DNA from: Treponema sp.
GTDB taxonomy: Bacteria > Spirochaetota > Spirochaetia > Treponematales > Treponemataceae
Reading direction: 5' to 3'
Length of the DNA: 64,000 bases
Assembly: GCA_017935745.1 (NCBI GenBank)
Contig: JAGBGX010000019.1
Coordinates: 62,001-126,000 of the forward strand
Part shown: positions 16,203 to 25,871 of the stretch, piece after piece
Position numbering within the stretch: position 1 is the stretch's first letter
How the letters are laid out: each line of letters opens with the position of its first letter
Translations under genes and position numbers: made by a program
Notes under the pieces: generated by a model
Database searches by the model: none
What the model was told of the DNA's origin: nothing
What the model saw: the letters and a program-made list of their open reading frames with translations, nothing else

Positions 16203-16632
16203 ATTGCGGATTTTCTGCATTCTTGTCCGGCTCAACATAGATTGCCTTGCCGGAAACGGTTTGCGCAGAAATCGGAACATAGATGCCGCTGACAAGCATT
16301 CCGCCACTGCTTGTTTCTTTTACATTTTCTATGACAACACCGTTTGCCCCGATTTTTGCCGCCTGCCTTTTCAGTTCCGCGACCGCGTAATTCAGGCTGT
16401 CCTGCTCCGTCCACCCGGCATCACTGGAAGCCGTTACAATTCCGATGATTTCGTATTGCGCAGGAAATTCCGTGTAGATAACGACAGATTCCGCGCCGAG
16501 GGCTTCGCGCTGCGTCCCGGTGATGAGATATGTTCCGCTGGCACTGGCACAGCCTATAAGCATGAGCGGAAGAAAAAGAACAATAAAAAATAAGGTGATC
16601 GCCAAGCGACCCTCGGGTTTACAGCACATCAT
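16201..16632 (-). CDS. Small lipoprotein, unknown function
   Basis: Up to 143 residues. The hydrophobic run LFFIVLFLPLMLIGC ends in a lipobox (LIGC). The mature part has a strand-rich segment and TEQDSLNYAVAELKRQAAKIGANGVVIENV, reminiscent of bacterial lipoproteins with a heavy-metal-binding-like or DUF4156-like fold. The ATG at 16632 overlaps the previous gene by 14 bases without an SD; a TTG at 16605 after GAGGGT would give a tidier signal peptide. Last gene of a four-gene minus-strand operon. Confidence 0.7.
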   Translation of the reverse strand: MMCCKPEGRLAITLFFIVLFLPLMLIGCASASGTYLITGTQREALGAESVVIYTEFPAQYEIIGIVTASSDAGWTEQDSLNYAVAELKRQAAKIGANGVVIENVKETSSGGMLVSGIYVPISAQTVSGKAIYVEPDKNAENPQ

Positions 16633-18247
16633 TTAAAGATTCCCGCGCATCATCATAATTTTGAAATTCATATTCAATCCAGATATAGGCTGTTGAATAC
16701 GTAGCGGCGTTAATTCCAGTTATGATTCCATATAATCCGTCAAAATCTTTATAATTTTCTTTATTTACTGTCCAGTCAGCCCTATAGGTTCTGGCACCGT
16801 CTTTCAGTGCCTTCATCCAGCCTTTGTCGCCTTTCCAATAATAATCAGACTTTATGGTATCAGTTAGGCTAAATTTTCCATATTTCTTTTCAAGCGGCAA
16901 AAGCAAATTACTGAACTGCCTTTTTGCTTCTGTACCATAATCAGATGATGCTATATCAGAAGAAATTCCTTTCACGTAATATAAACCGACAGCCTCACTT
17001 ATCCAGACAATGTATTTTTCAAACAGAGGATGGGATTTATTCGGCTTTACATAATAACGGTCGTCAGCAATATGCTCTGGCTCATTACCGTTGCAAGCGA
17101 CTTTCACTTCTTCATAGGTCATTCCAATGTCGAACCCGAACGGACCTTTACCCGTTCCCGATCTGTTCATTGCAGGATAGTTTTTTTGCTTTTTTATCAG
17201 TTCAATCTCATAGCACGAAGAAATGTCGATTTCATCGTCATCAGTTGAGGTAAAGCAATAATACACATTCGAATTTTTATTGCATAACGCAAACGGGCGT
17301 ACAGTTAGATGCCGGCTGTTTTTCAACTGTTGAATATATGTATATCCGGCAGTTTTTTCATTGAAATCATATTTTCGAACAATTGCAGAATAATGCTCAT
17401 TCCATTCTATTGGAGCTTCTTTTGATTCTTCCGAAAAGTTTTTGAGATCACTATACCAACATAGTTCTGAATTTAAATACATGCCATCACTCAACGCATA
17501 TCTTCCATCGTCATCAAATTTTAAAAAAGTCCATTTTACTGGCTTCTTTGATGAAGGTGTGTATACAAGACGTTCAACAGCGTCTCCCGAATCCTTGTCA
17601 TACACGGTTTGTTTTGCAAGAAAACCGTCAGCGTTGTATTCATATTTCTTTGTCCGCCGATCAGTTGCAGGATTATACTCTGTTATTTGCACAAGACGAC
17701 TGTCAGCATCAAAACGAGATTCCTTGTTTTTTCTTCCAGTTTTCTTGTCGTATGAGAACTGCGTGAAACCGTTAGAAGAATCATCTATATTGTAATAAGA
17801 AGTCTTTGCCAGCCTCCCTTTTTCATACTCATAAAGTTCATAAGAACCAAGTTTCCCGTTATCGGTATAGTAAGCAAATTTCTTTTGAAGACCTGTTTTT
17901 TCATCAAATTCCGAAATACAATATCTGCCAAACCAATATGACTGCCTAAAAAGCAGAAAGCCTGTAAATTTGCTGTATTCTGCATGTTCTGCTTTTCTTG
18001 CTTCAAAATAAATTTCTATCACCAGTATATCATCGCTTTCAGTAATTGTTCCTGCATATTCGTGTTTTTCCGCATAGTATAATTTAGTATCTTGAATTTC
18101 AAAAACAATCTCATTGTCTGCGTCATATACGGCATCGTTCAGAATGTGATACATGAATTCTGCATTTTCATACAGCCTTATGTTAGGAAGCGCAAAACAT
18201 AAAGAAGTAAAAAACAAAGTGAAACCGGCATACAATATCTTTTTCAT
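16619..18247 (-). CDS. Exported protein with YD/MORN-like repeats, unknown function
   Basis: 542 residues, AT-rich. Signal peptide MKKILYAGFTLFFTSLCFA. The middle (about 115-230) holds repeated hydrophilic hairpins such as YSKFTGFLLF, YELYEYEKGRLAKTSYY, RLVQITEYNPATDRRTKKYE and FLAKQTVYDKDSG, like the YD or MORN-type repeats of surface proteins. The C-terminal 180 residues (FGFDIGMTYEEVKVAC onward) are a separate unrecognised domain. ATG 18247 has AAAGGGA seven bases before it. It lies 46 bases after the CoiA-like gene. Confidence 0.7.
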   Translation of the reverse strand: MKKILYAGFTLFFTSLCFALPNIRLYENAEFMYHILNDAVYDADNEIVFEIQDTKLYYAEKHEYAGTITESDDILVIEIYFEARKAEHAEYSKFTGFLLFRQSYWFGRYCISEFDEKTGLQKKFAYYTDNGKLGSYELYEYEKGRLAKTSYYNIDDSSNGFTQFSYDKKTGRKNKESRFDADSRLVQITEYNPATDRRTKKYEYNADGFLAKQTVYDKDSGDAVERLVYTPSSKKPVKWTFLKFDDDGRYALSDGMYLNSELCWYSDLKNFSEESKEAPIEWNEHYSAIVRKYDFNEKTAGYTYIQQLKNSRHLTVRPFALCNKNSNVYYCFTSTDDDEIDISSCYEIELIKKQKNYPAMNRSGTGKGPFGFDIGMTYEEVKVACNGNEPEHIADDRYYVKPNKSHPLFEKYIVWISEAVGLYYVKGISSDIASSDYGTEAKRQFSNLLLPLEKKYGKFSLTDTIKSDYYWKGDKGWMKALKDGARTYRADWTVNKENYKDFDGLYGIITGINAATYSTAYIWIEYEFQNYDDARESLNDVL

Positions 18248-18293
18248 AACCAATCCCTTTCAAATTGAATTATACCACAGTTTTTAGCAAAGG

Positions 18294-19253
18294 TCATCGT
18301 TCCGCTGGCTTTCGCTTTCTCTGCTTGATGACAGTAAATTTCTGTTTAGTTACGCAAGTAAGAAAATCAGCAAGTTCTGCAAGGGAAACAACCTTATTTT
18401 CACTGATATTTATTTGCCAACTGTAATCAACATTGAAATTTACATTCTGACCTCGTATATGCGATGTAAATAGCCATATTGAAAACTTGATAATTTGCTG
18501 TAAATGTCCAATGCAATGAACGGAATTCTCATCTGCCTTTTTATATCCAAACGGACACTTCTGGCAAAGACTGGAATCCACCGGTGAAAGCACCGCTTGC
18601 CTTCCACGCAGTTCTATGTGCATTGGGCATTCAGAAACAATTCCGTTATGAACTGCTTTAATCATGCCGTTCGTGTCAATGAACTGCTTTTTATCAGCGA
18701 GGGCTTTTTCAGTAAACTGCTCGTCATATATCGGGCGGATATTTTTGATGTCATACAGTGCCTGTCTCACGTCTTCTTTCGTCTCAAAAAGCAATTCTGA
18801 CAAATTGATTTCAAACGTTGTCAGCCTGTGATTTTGAATCTTGGCGAGTTTCTCGTCATCAACTGCATGGGAAACAAAAATCTCCACGGCGACTGGCTTT
18901 CCGTTGTGCTCGGCGTACAAATCGGGAATGATGTCGCCCAGATTTTTTTCCTGCTCGACAAAATCAGCTTCAACAAATTTGATTCCGCCGTCCGCAAATG
19001 CGGGAATGCGTTTTTCTTCCGCAATGATTTCCTTTGCCAAAAGGTGCAGAGCCGTCTGGCTGCATTTGATGCTGTCGTTTCCGCTTTTGTGCGCGAAGTG
19101 ATGAGCCTTTATGCTTCCGTTGTTTTTTGCAACGAGCGGCTGACCGCATCCGGGGCAGACACAACCGCAGTTCAAGCCGTTTTCCGCTTCTTCGATGTAA
19201 ACGATGTTCCCGTCCTTTCCCAAGCCGCACAGAAGCTGTATGTTTTTTGTCAT
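18294..19253 (-). CDS. CoiA-like nuclease-domain protein
   Basis: 319 residues. N-terminal zinc-finger-like CGCVCPGCGQPL with AHHFAHKSG is the CoiA signature, followed by a restriction-endonuclease-like core (GDIIPDLYAEHNGKPVAVEI with conserved D and ExE/K-type positions, then FVSHAVDDEKL). CoiA proteins act in DNA uptake or recombination. The tail has a second cysteine cluster (CQKCPFGYKK). It overlaps the RNase III-like gene by four bases (ATGA). AT-rich and probably acquired. Confidence 0.75.
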   Translation of the reverse strand: MTKNIQLLCGLGKDGNIVYIEEAENGLNCGCVCPGCGQPLVAKNNGSIKAHHFAHKSGNDSIKCSQTALHLLAKEIIAEEKRIPAFADGGIKFVEADFVEQEKNLGDIIPDLYAEHNGKPVAVEIFVSHAVDDEKLAKIQNHRLTTFEINLSELLFETKEDVRQALYDIKNIRPIYDEQFTEKALADKKQFIDTNGMIKAVHNGIVSECPMHIELRGRQAVLSPVDSSLCQKCPFGYKKADENSVHCIGHLQQIIKFSIWLFTSHIRGQNVNFNVDYSWQINISENKVVSLAELADFLTCVTKQKFTVIKQRKRKPAER

Positions 19254-20410
19254 TTCTCCCCTCCATTCTGCGGTTTTATTGATTCAAACGATTTGTCCAG
19301 CTGCGCTTTTTCTTCATCGGACAAAAGGCTGTACATGCCTGAATATATATGCGGAGTATCCCATTTGTCCGACTTTTCGATTTCCGTGTCTGTGATGAAA
19401 TGCAGAAGCTTGAACGCCGCGTCCTGCTTCGCCTGTTTTTTTGAAACGTTGTCTGCGGGAAAAGAACCGTAGCCTTCTAGCAGCGCCTTGCAGTTCCAGA
19501 CGGGATTTCCGTTTTCATCGTGATATTCGCTGAACTCGTAACGGACTTCCATTATTATTTTTTTCTGAAACAATTCGTGCAGTGCGCTTACGGAATTTTC
19601 ATAGTCAATGTTTTCAAACGCGCGCTTTATCTCTTCCTGACATAAAAAATGGTATGCCTGCTTGTCCGCATCAAGTTTCGCCTGAAACGTCCCGTCGCCA
19701 GTTCCCTTGAATTTGTTTTCGCCGACAGCAATCCCATATTCATGCTTTTTTGTCTTCGGATTTTTTGAAGTACAGAACATATGAATTCCGAGATAGCCGT
19801 TGTTGTAAAAATTCTCCGGCGGAATTGTTTCATCTCCGGTGCATTGCCAATACATCGGATGATATGCAGGCTCTCCGAATCCAAGCGCGCGCGACTTTTC
19901 CTTTACAAGCACGGTCAGATAATTGTTGATTGTTTCCATTTGAAGCATCGTTTTGCAGACGCGCTCAAGCTTTTCATAATCCCAGCCGCTGTCCGCCGCC
20001 ACCGCTCCGATTATCGCCTCGAACAAGTCTTCGTTCACAGACTTGCTTTTTTGCACTTCGTTTGCTTCATCGCTTTTTCCCAGATACAGAAACTGCGAGA
20101 AGCCGAAATTGTACATACAGCGCGCAAGGCTGTCTTTGCTGACAATTGCCGACTTGAGCTTCGTCAGTTCGCCTTCAGTTTTTTCAGACACAAGCTCTGC
20201 GTTCACGATTTTTGAAAACCGCTCGTACATCATTTTAGTAACAAAAAAATCAAGAATCTCATCGCCGTAAAATTCCAGAACTTCATTGTCCTGCGCTTCG
20301 GGATGTTCCGCCGAGTACGACTTTCGCGTGAACGCCTGATGCAGCAGGCTCGCGTTTTTAAAATGATAGTTGATTCCAGATTGAATAAAATCCGCGTCTA
20401 CAGGATTCAT
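19250..20410 (-). CDS. RNase III-like protein with C-terminal dsRNA-binding domain
   Basis: 386 residues. The RNase III signature is NEVLEFYGDEILDFFV (canonical NERLEFLGD), and the second acidic pair is in EDLFEAIIGAV, so the metal-binding residues appear complete. Residues about 190-260 look like a degenerate dsRBD, and about 275-345 are a good dsRBD ending NVSKKQAKQDAAFKLL. Longer than housekeeping RNase III (about 230-250). AAGGAG precedes the ATG at 20410. First gene of an operon with the CoiA-like protein; possibly a nucleic-acid defence or processing pair. Confidence 0.8.
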   Translation of the reverse strand: MNPVDADFIQSGINYHFKNASLLHQAFTRKSYSAEHPEAQDNEVLEFYGDEILDFFVTKMMYERFSKIVNAELVSEKTEGELTKLKSAIVSKDSLARCMYNFGFSQFLYLGKSDEANEVQKSKSVNEDLFEAIIGAVAADSGWDYEKLERVCKTMLQMETINNYLTVLVKEKSRALGFGEPAYHPMYWQCTGDETIPPENFYNNGYLGIHMFCTSKNPKTKKHEYGIAVGENKFKGTGDGTFQAKLDADKQAYHFLCQEEIKRAFENIDYENSVSALHELFQKKIIMEVRYEFSEYHDENGNPVWNCKALLEGYGSFPADNVSKKQAKQDAAFKLLHFITDTEIEKSDKWDTPHIYSGMYSLLSDEEKAQLDKSFESIKPQNGGEK

Positions 20411-20872
20411 AAAAAACTCCTTAAAAAATAGATGGACGCAACAATTCCGCAGCAAACAATGCGAATGCACAGCAACCAAAAAGGCGCACTGACAGCAATC
20501 CGTCTTGCACTTGAGGAATTGTCTTGCCGATGTATTTTGTTTGCACCGGCAAATCATGTGAAGGATTTTTCAGAAAACAAGAAACAGAAGAACTAAAAAA
20601 CTGCAATTGCTACGCTTAACTTTCATCAAGACATGACAATCAAAGTGATTTTAGAACGAATGCTTTTGTTTCCATTACATCCTCAGTATAAGGATAAACC
20701 AAAATATTCTGGATGTCAACGTCTGCTTGAAATTTGCCGCACAATCTGTTTCTTTCGTTATTCCTTGCAGTATGGTGATTTTTTTAAGCAGGAAAATTGA
20801 AGCCGCATTTTAGCTGCTGATTTTCTGCGCGGGTTTTGGCATGTCAAGGAACTTTTGCCTTCTGTCCGCTTT
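20411..20872. other. Non-coding gap, nothing recognised
   Basis: This 460-base stretch between the RNase III-like gene and the element upstream of the permease shows no convincing open frame, RNA fold or repeat. The operon promoter for the minus-strand genes should lie within it but no clear -35/-10 pair stands out. Confidence 0.4.
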
Positions 20873-20941
20873 CCATACCCAAAACGCATACAGTCCGATG
20901 AAAAACAAGCATTTTACATCTTCCGTGTGATGTCGTATACT
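20873..20941 (+). promoter_or_regulatory. Shared regulated promoter, copy S1 (upstream of permease)
   Basis: TTTACA (20913-20918), 17 bases, TATACT (20936-20941). It is preceded by a conserved 40-base block that starts ccatacccaaaacgcata. The same block and spacing occur at 30946-31014, 32717-32785 and 35823-35892. See the regulon finding. It drives the permease gene 93 bases downstream. Confidence 0.65.
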
Positions 20942-21033
20942 TTCAGAAGCTGAGCAATGGATTAAACCGCACCCACGCCGCGCGGGGCAACTCCGGCTTT
21001 TCTCATTGACTTTTTTGTAAGGACGGACAACTG

Positions 21034-22014
21034 ATGACTGACATTCTTCAGCGCGAGCTGATTTACTTGTGGTACTACTTCGACCTCCAGCTGCGCCAGA
21101 TTTTCTGGTACTGGGTTCTGGGAATCGCAATCGGCTCGTGCATTTCAATCTTTGCGAAAAAGTCAATCCACCGGGCGGCGGAAGTCCTCGGGCGGCGCAT
21201 TCCGGGAATCGCGGGGATTGCGATTGCGTCCGCGCTCGGAATCGCCTCGCCCTTGTGCATGTACGGCACAGTTCCGATTTGCGCCGCCTTTTCGCGCAAG
21301 GGCGTGAAGGACGACTTTCTCGCATCGTTCATGATGGCGAGCGTCCTTTTGAATCCGCAGCTGATTCTGTATTCCGCCGCGCTCGGCCCTGCAATGCTCG
21401 CCGTGCGGATTGCAAGCTGCTTTCTCTGCGGCGTCTGCGCGGGAATTCTCGTGCGCGTCTTTTTCTGCCGGAAATCTTCTATTAAAAATAAAAATGAATC
21501 TGCGGAAAATGCTCAGGCTGAATCGGACGGACGCGGAACCGGAAGTGAAAATCCGTTCTTCGACTTCTCGCAGTTTGCGGAGCCTTCCGACCGCGACACC
21601 GAGCCGAACATCGCCCTCCGCCTCCTCAAGAACATCGCCCGCAATGTCCGCGCGACCGGCCCGATGTTCCTTCTGGGAATCGCGCTTTCCGCTGTCTTCC
21701 AGCGGTATGTTCCGGCGGACGCGATGGCGCGCCTCTTCGGAAAAAACGAAGGATTCGGCGTACTGATGGCGGCGACAATCGGCGTTCCGCTCTACGTCTG
21801 CGGCGGCGGCACGATTCCGCTGTTGCAGCAGTGGCTCGCCTCCGGCATGAGCGCGGGCAGCGCGGCTTCGTTCATGATTACCGGCCCCGCCACAAAGATT
21901 ACGAACCTCGGCGCGCTTAAAACCGCGCTCGGCGCAAGGCACTTCGCGCTGTACCTCGCGTTCGTGATTGTGTTCTCGCTCGCCGCCGGGCTTTTGGTGA
22001 ATGTGGTGATGTAG
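21034..22014 (+). CDS. Permease of the DUF318/UPF0718 (ArsP-like) family
   Basis: 326 residues, about eight membrane segments with a soluble basic/acidic loop at 150-195. The repeated SPLCMYGTVPICAAF and GVPLYVCGGGTIPLLQQWL motifs with paired Cys are typical of the ArsP/DUF318 permeases that export metals, metalloids or organoarsenicals. No thioredoxin or ArsR partner is next to it. It sits downstream of the shared promoter element S1, so it may belong to the redox regulon. AAGGACGG precedes the ATG. Confidence 0.82.
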   Translation: MTDILQRELIYLWYYFDLQLRQIFWYWVLGIAIGSCISIFAKKSIHRAAEVLGRRIPGIAGIAIASALGIASPLCMYGTVPICAAFSRKGVKDDFLASFMMASVLLNPQLILYSAALGPAMLAVRIASCFLCGVCAGILVRVFFCRKSSIKNKNESAENAQAESDGRGTGSENPFFDFSQFAEPSDRDTEPNIALRLLKNIARNVRATGPMFLLGIALSAVFQRYVPADAMARLFGKNEGFGVLMAATIGVPLYVCGGGTIPLLQQWLASGMSAGSAASFMITGPATKITNLGALKTALGARHFALYLAFVIVFSLAAGLLVNVVM

Positions 22015-22064
22015 GAACAGAAACAGGTTTGGAAATTTTTCTTTCAGTATGATACACTGTACTC

Positions 22065-22883
22065 ATGGCTTTTTCCCTTGAGCGTATTTTTTCCCCGGTA
22101 ACATCTGCTCCGCCCGTATTGAACGGCATTGCGGAAATTGCTCCGTGCGATGCGCTCAAGCCGTATGTGCGCTGCTTTTGGATAAGCAGCGGAAAGCCCG
22201 GTGTCAGGGTGATTCCTGACATGTGCGGCGACATCATCATTCCGCTGAAAGAAAATTCCCGGGCGGTGTTTTGTGCCGCCGGAAGAAAAAGCTTTTTGAC
22301 GGAAGCTTCTGTTCCGCAGTTTGGAATCAGATTTTTTGCATGGGCCGCGCCGCTGTTCCTGCAAGCGTCCGCCTCACAGCTGCTTGACAGGCAGGTTCCT
22401 GCCTGCGATGTGTTTGCCCGGTTCAGTCCGATCGAAACTCAAATCAAAGAATCCTCAGACCTGTCTGTATGCATTGAAAAAACGCAGGATTATCTGATTT
22501 CACTTCTTTCCGGCAAGGAGCTGAATCCCGTTGCTCTGAACGCGCTCTCTTATGCCGCCGGCCGCGAATGCCGGATTTCTGTGGACGACATGGCCCGGCA
22601 CTGCGCAGTCAGCGCGCGCACACTTGAGCGGAACATTTTGCAGTCCGTCGGAATGACTCCCCGCCAGATGCTGGGGCTTGTCCGCTATCAGCTGCTCTGG
22701 CAGGAATGCATTCGCCCGGAATTCAACGAGCTTGACTGCACCGGCCGGTTCGGCTTTTTTGATCAGGCGCATCTGTGCAACAGCTTCAAGTCATATCACG
22801 GAATTTCGCCAGGCGAAGCACGCGCTGAATTTCTTGCGCTGATGCGTTCCTTCCGCACTGCATCTGTCCGTATTTCAGACTGA
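22065..22883 (+). CDS. AraC family transcriptional regulator
   Basis: 272 residues. The C-terminal 95 residues are the double helix-turn-helix (ISVDDMARHCAVSARTLERN, then FGFFDQAHLCNSFKSYHGIS). The N-terminus (APCDALKPYVRCFWISSG, VIPDMCGDIIIPL) matches the DUF6597-type ligand domain often found in AraC proteins. No good SD. It is 64 bases upstream of the radical SAM gene on the same strand and may regulate it. Confidence 0.88.
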   Translation: MAFSLERIFSPVTSAPPVLNGIAEIAPCDALKPYVRCFWISSGKPGVRVIPDMCGDIIIPLKENSRAVFCAAGRKSFLTEASVPQFGIRFFAWAAPLFLQASASQLLDRQVPACDVFARFSPIETQIKESSDLSVCIEKTQDYLISLLSGKELNPVALNALSYAAGRECRISVDDMARHCAVSARTLERNILQSVGMTPRQMLGLVRYQLLWQECIRPEFNELDCTGRFGFFDQAHLCNSFKSYHGISPGEARAEFLALMRSFRTASVRISD

Positions 22884-22947
22884 AAAAAAAGAAAGAAGCT
22901 GATTTTTTGTTTGACACACATTTTTTCTGCAATTACAATTTGTTCTT

Positions 22948-25185
22948 ATGAATGCAATTATTATTCAGCCTCCGCTCGTTCAGCTGAATGCGCCGTATCC
23001 ATCCGGGGCATACTTACAGTCATTTTTCAAAAGCAGCGGACACAGTGCAATCTGGCTCGACTTGAGCATACAGCTCGTCCATTCACTTTTTTCAGCTGAA
23101 GGAATTGCGCAGCTGTTCAGCATTACAAAAGAAAAAGCCCTTGCGCTTGCGTCCCGCGCCGAACGTGAAGGCGACATGAACACATGCAAAAATGTCCGCA
23201 CGTATGTTTTGCAAAGCGAGCTATGGATCAGCTGGATTGATTTTATTATGGCTCTGCTCTGCGGAAAAGAGCAGCCCGGTACGCGCGAGCTGTGCCACAG
23301 GTTTGTGTTCAGTGCCCACAGTCCGCGCGGAAGCAGAATGAACCGCTATATTGAGCATCTTGATCATGCGCTTTCGGCCGATGACGCCCGGAACCTGGCA
23401 TCGCTGGCTCTGGAAGACATTGCCGACTATATTTCATTTGTGTTCGACAAGGAATTTTCACTTGTCCGTTATGCGGAGCAAGCCGTTTCTGGAGAAACTG
23501 ATTTCAGGCAGATAGAAAAAAGCGCAGAGTCTCCTGTTCTGAAAACATTCTACTCAAAAGTTCTTGACAGCAGCTTCTCCCATTTTCCGCTGAAAGAAAA
23601 CGGACGGACACTTGTCTGCATTTCAGTTCCGTTTGCAGGAACATTTGCGGCCGCTCTTTGCACCGCTGCATATCTGAAGAAAACATTCGGAAACAGCGTC
23701 TTTATTGTTTTTGGAGGCGGATTTGTAAACACGGAGCTGCGTGATTTTTCGGATCCGGCGTTTTCAAAATATGCCGATGCAATCAGCTACGACCGCGGCT
23801 ACGGTTCCTATCAGAATTTATTTGATCTTCTTCATATTCATAACGGAAAGATTCCTGAAAACCACCGGCTCTACAAGATGCGGCTCTTTACAGGCGGAAC
23901 AGTTACTGAGCCGAATTTTTTTGATGCGCAGTATGAGCGGCTTGAAAATAAGCTGACCGCTTCGCTTGTTCCCGATTATTCAGACATTGACTTTTCATTA
24001 TATCCGCGGGTTGCTGACGACACAAACCCGATGCAGCGTCTCTGGTCTGACGGCGCATGGATAAAAGCTTACCTTGCCCACGGATGCTACTGGCACAGAT
24101 GCTCGTTCTGCGATGTCACGCTTGACTACGTAGCCTCGTACAAGATGACTCAAGTTGAAACTCTGTTCAAAGGATTAAAAAAGCAAGCTGAGCAAAAAGG
24201 AATCTATGGAATCCATTTTGTAGATGAAGCGATGCCTCCTTCTGCCCTCAGAAAGTTTTCCATGCTGAATGCCTGCTCAGGAACTCCTTTTTCATACTGG
24301 GGAAATATCAGGTTTGAAAAAACATATTCGCGTGATCTGGCGGATTTTCTGGCGTTCGGCGGACTTACCGGGGTTTCCGGCGGAATTGAAATTGCGACAA
24401 GCTCCGGCCTTGACAGCATAAGCAAAGGAATCGATCTTGATTCCATTGTGGGCGCCTGCTGCGCTTTTAAGGAAGCAGGAATTCTGGTTCATGCATACAT
24501 GATTTACGGCTACTTCAAAGAAACAGATCAGGACACCGTCAATTCCATGGAAACGCTCCGGCAGCTTTTTTGCGCAGGGCTTTTGGATTCCTGCTTCTGG
24601 CATAAATTTGTTCTTACCCGGCACTCAAGAATATATGCGGAATGGAAGCAGGGACTTCTCAAGGACTTGCACCCGACTGAACCGAAGCATTCTGGAATGT
24701 TTGCGCGGAACACTCTCCATTTTAACGGGGAAGAAAAAACGCAGAAATTTGCTGAAGGTCTTTCTGCCTCAGTCCAATCATGGATGCACGGAAGAAACTT
24801 GAACCGCCCTGTGGGACAGTGGTTCCGGTTCAAGCTTCCACTTCCGTCTGTTCCCGCTGATTTTGTAGAAAAGTCAGTCATGCGCTACGAACAGCGGCGC
24901 ACTGCGGAGTGGAACAGCAGCCTTGAATTTGAAAAGCTGTGGTGGCTGGCAGGAACAGTTATCTTTTCAAAAGGAAAGCTGATATGGAACTATATGCAGG
25001 AAGAATTCAGCCAGCCTGTTTCAGAAAAATTTGTGCAGAATTTCCAGATGGAATTTGAAGCGGCACTGTACGCGCTGTCTCCGGCACACCGTAACATTCA
25101 GCTGATGAAAAGCATGGCGGAAAATCACCGTGAGACGGCAGTCATTCTAAAGAATATGCGCGGCAAGGGACTTGTGATGGCATGA
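22948..25185 (+). CDS. B12-binding-type radical SAM protein
   Basis: 745 residues. Residues about 1-300 include a degraded cobalamin-binding-like segment (NSVFIVFGGGFVN, FSKYADAISYDRG). The iron-sulfur motif is AHGCYWHRCSFCD, i.e. CX4CX2C rather than CX3CX2C, followed by a TIM-barrel with GIHFVDEAMPP and GVSGGIEIATSSG. The C-terminal 200 residues are family-specific. Product and substrate unknown; such proteins modify lipids, cofactors or peptides. No precursor peptide gene was found nearby. Confidence 0.85.
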   Translation: MNAIIIQPPLVQLNAPYPSGAYLQSFFKSSGHSAIWLDLSIQLVHSLFSAEGIAQLFSITKEKALALASRAEREGDMNTCKNVRTYVLQSELWISWIDFIMALLCGKEQPGTRELCHRFVFSAHSPRGSRMNRYIEHLDHALSADDARNLASLALEDIADYISFVFDKEFSLVRYAEQAVSGETDFRQIEKSAESPVLKTFYSKVLDSSFSHFPLKENGRTLVCISVPFAGTFAAALCTAAYLKKTFGNSVFIVFGGGFVNTELRDFSDPAFSKYADAISYDRGYGSYQNLFDLLHIHNGKIPENHRLYKMRLFTGGTVTEPNFFDAQYERLENKLTASLVPDYSDIDFSLYPRVADDTNPMQRLWSDGAWIKAYLAHGCYWHRCSFCDVTLDYVASYKMTQVETLFKGLKKQAEQKGIYGIHFVDEAMPPSALRKFSMLNACSGTPFSYWGNIRFEKTYSRDLADFLAFGGLTGVSGGIEIATSSGLDSISKGIDLDSIVGACCAFKEAGILVHAYMIYGYFKETDQDTVNSMETLRQLFCAGLLDSCFWHKFVLTRHSRIYAEWKQGLLKDLHPTEPKHSGMFARNTLHFNGEEKTQKFAEGLSASVQSWMHGRNLNRPVGQWFRFKLPLPSVPADFVEKSVMRYEQRRTAEWNSSLEFEKLWWLAGTVIFSKGKLIWNYMQEEFSQPVSEKFVQNFQMEFEAALYALSPAHRNIQLMKSMAENHRETAVILKNMRGKGLVMA

Positions 25186-25237
25186 GAGTTTTTCAAGCCT
25201 GAAAAAATACTGCGGCACATTTTTGGACGCAAAGCAT

Positions 25238-25277
25238 GTTAACCTTATTTATTAACAAGTTAACAAATAAGGTTAAC
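25238..25277. terminator. AT-rich perfect inverted repeat between convergent genes
   Basis: Thirteen-base arms GTTAACCTTATTT and AAATAAGGTTAAC around a 14-base loop that itself contains GTTAAC. Located between the ends of the radical SAM gene and a convergent acetyltransferase gene, so a bidirectional terminator is the simplest reading. The low GC stem and the repeated GTTAAC units also fit a protein-binding site. Confidence 0.5.
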
Positions 25278-25311
25278 AAAAATTCAGTGCGGCGTGATTT
25301 CTGGAAGATTT

Positions 25312-25794
25312 TCACAGATCAAGCTGCATATACAGAGCGTCTTTCATGGGATTGTTGTTATAACATGGAATTTCATGGAATCCATATTTTTTATACAGCT
25401 GAATTGCACTCTTTAAAGACGGAAATGTATCCAGCATCATGCGCTCATATCCGATGCTCCGTGCGTCTTCAATAATCCGCCTCACAAGAACAGAGCCGAT
25501 GTGACTGCCCCGGAACTGCGGCCGGACATACAGCCGCTTCATCTCGCAGCTGAGAGCGTCAATTTTCTTCAGGGCGATGCATCCTGCAAGCTTTCCATCG
25601 CAGCGCGCAAGATACAGCCTTCCGTCCGGCGGACTGTATTTTTTCTGCGGATTCGCAAGCTCCTCGCTGTAGTTCTGAAGCTCAAGGTACTGCTGAAAGC
25701 TGCCGTCAATTTTAGTCAGCAGCGATGTATACTCAGAAAACAAAAGCGCCGTTTCATCCGGGCAGCCGTAGGCAGGTTCCAGTTCAATGTCCAT
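25312..25794 (-). CDS. GNAT family N-acetyltransferase
   Basis: 160 residues. Motif A is RGSHIGSVLVRRIIEDARSIG, and LARCDGKLAGCIALKKID and MKRLYVRPQFRG precede it, with LDTFPSLKSAIQLYKKYGF after. This is a complete GNAT fold. Divergent from the next acetyltransferase, with 77 bases between. No SD is visible at the ATG. Substrate unknown. Confidence 0.87.
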   Translation of the reverse strand: MDIELEPAYGCPDETALLFSEYTSLLTKIDGSFQQYLELQNYSEELANPQKKYSPPDGRLYLARCDGKLAGCIALKKIDALSCEMKRLYVRPQFRGSHIGSVLVRRIIEDARSIGYERMMLDTFPSLKSAIQLYKKYGFHEIPCYNNNPMKDALYMQLDL

Positions 25795-25871
25795 TGCATT
25801 AGTATATCAGGCCGGACAAAAAAAATAAACTGCCGCTTGTCACAGCGGGATTTTTCAAGTATCATTTCAGC

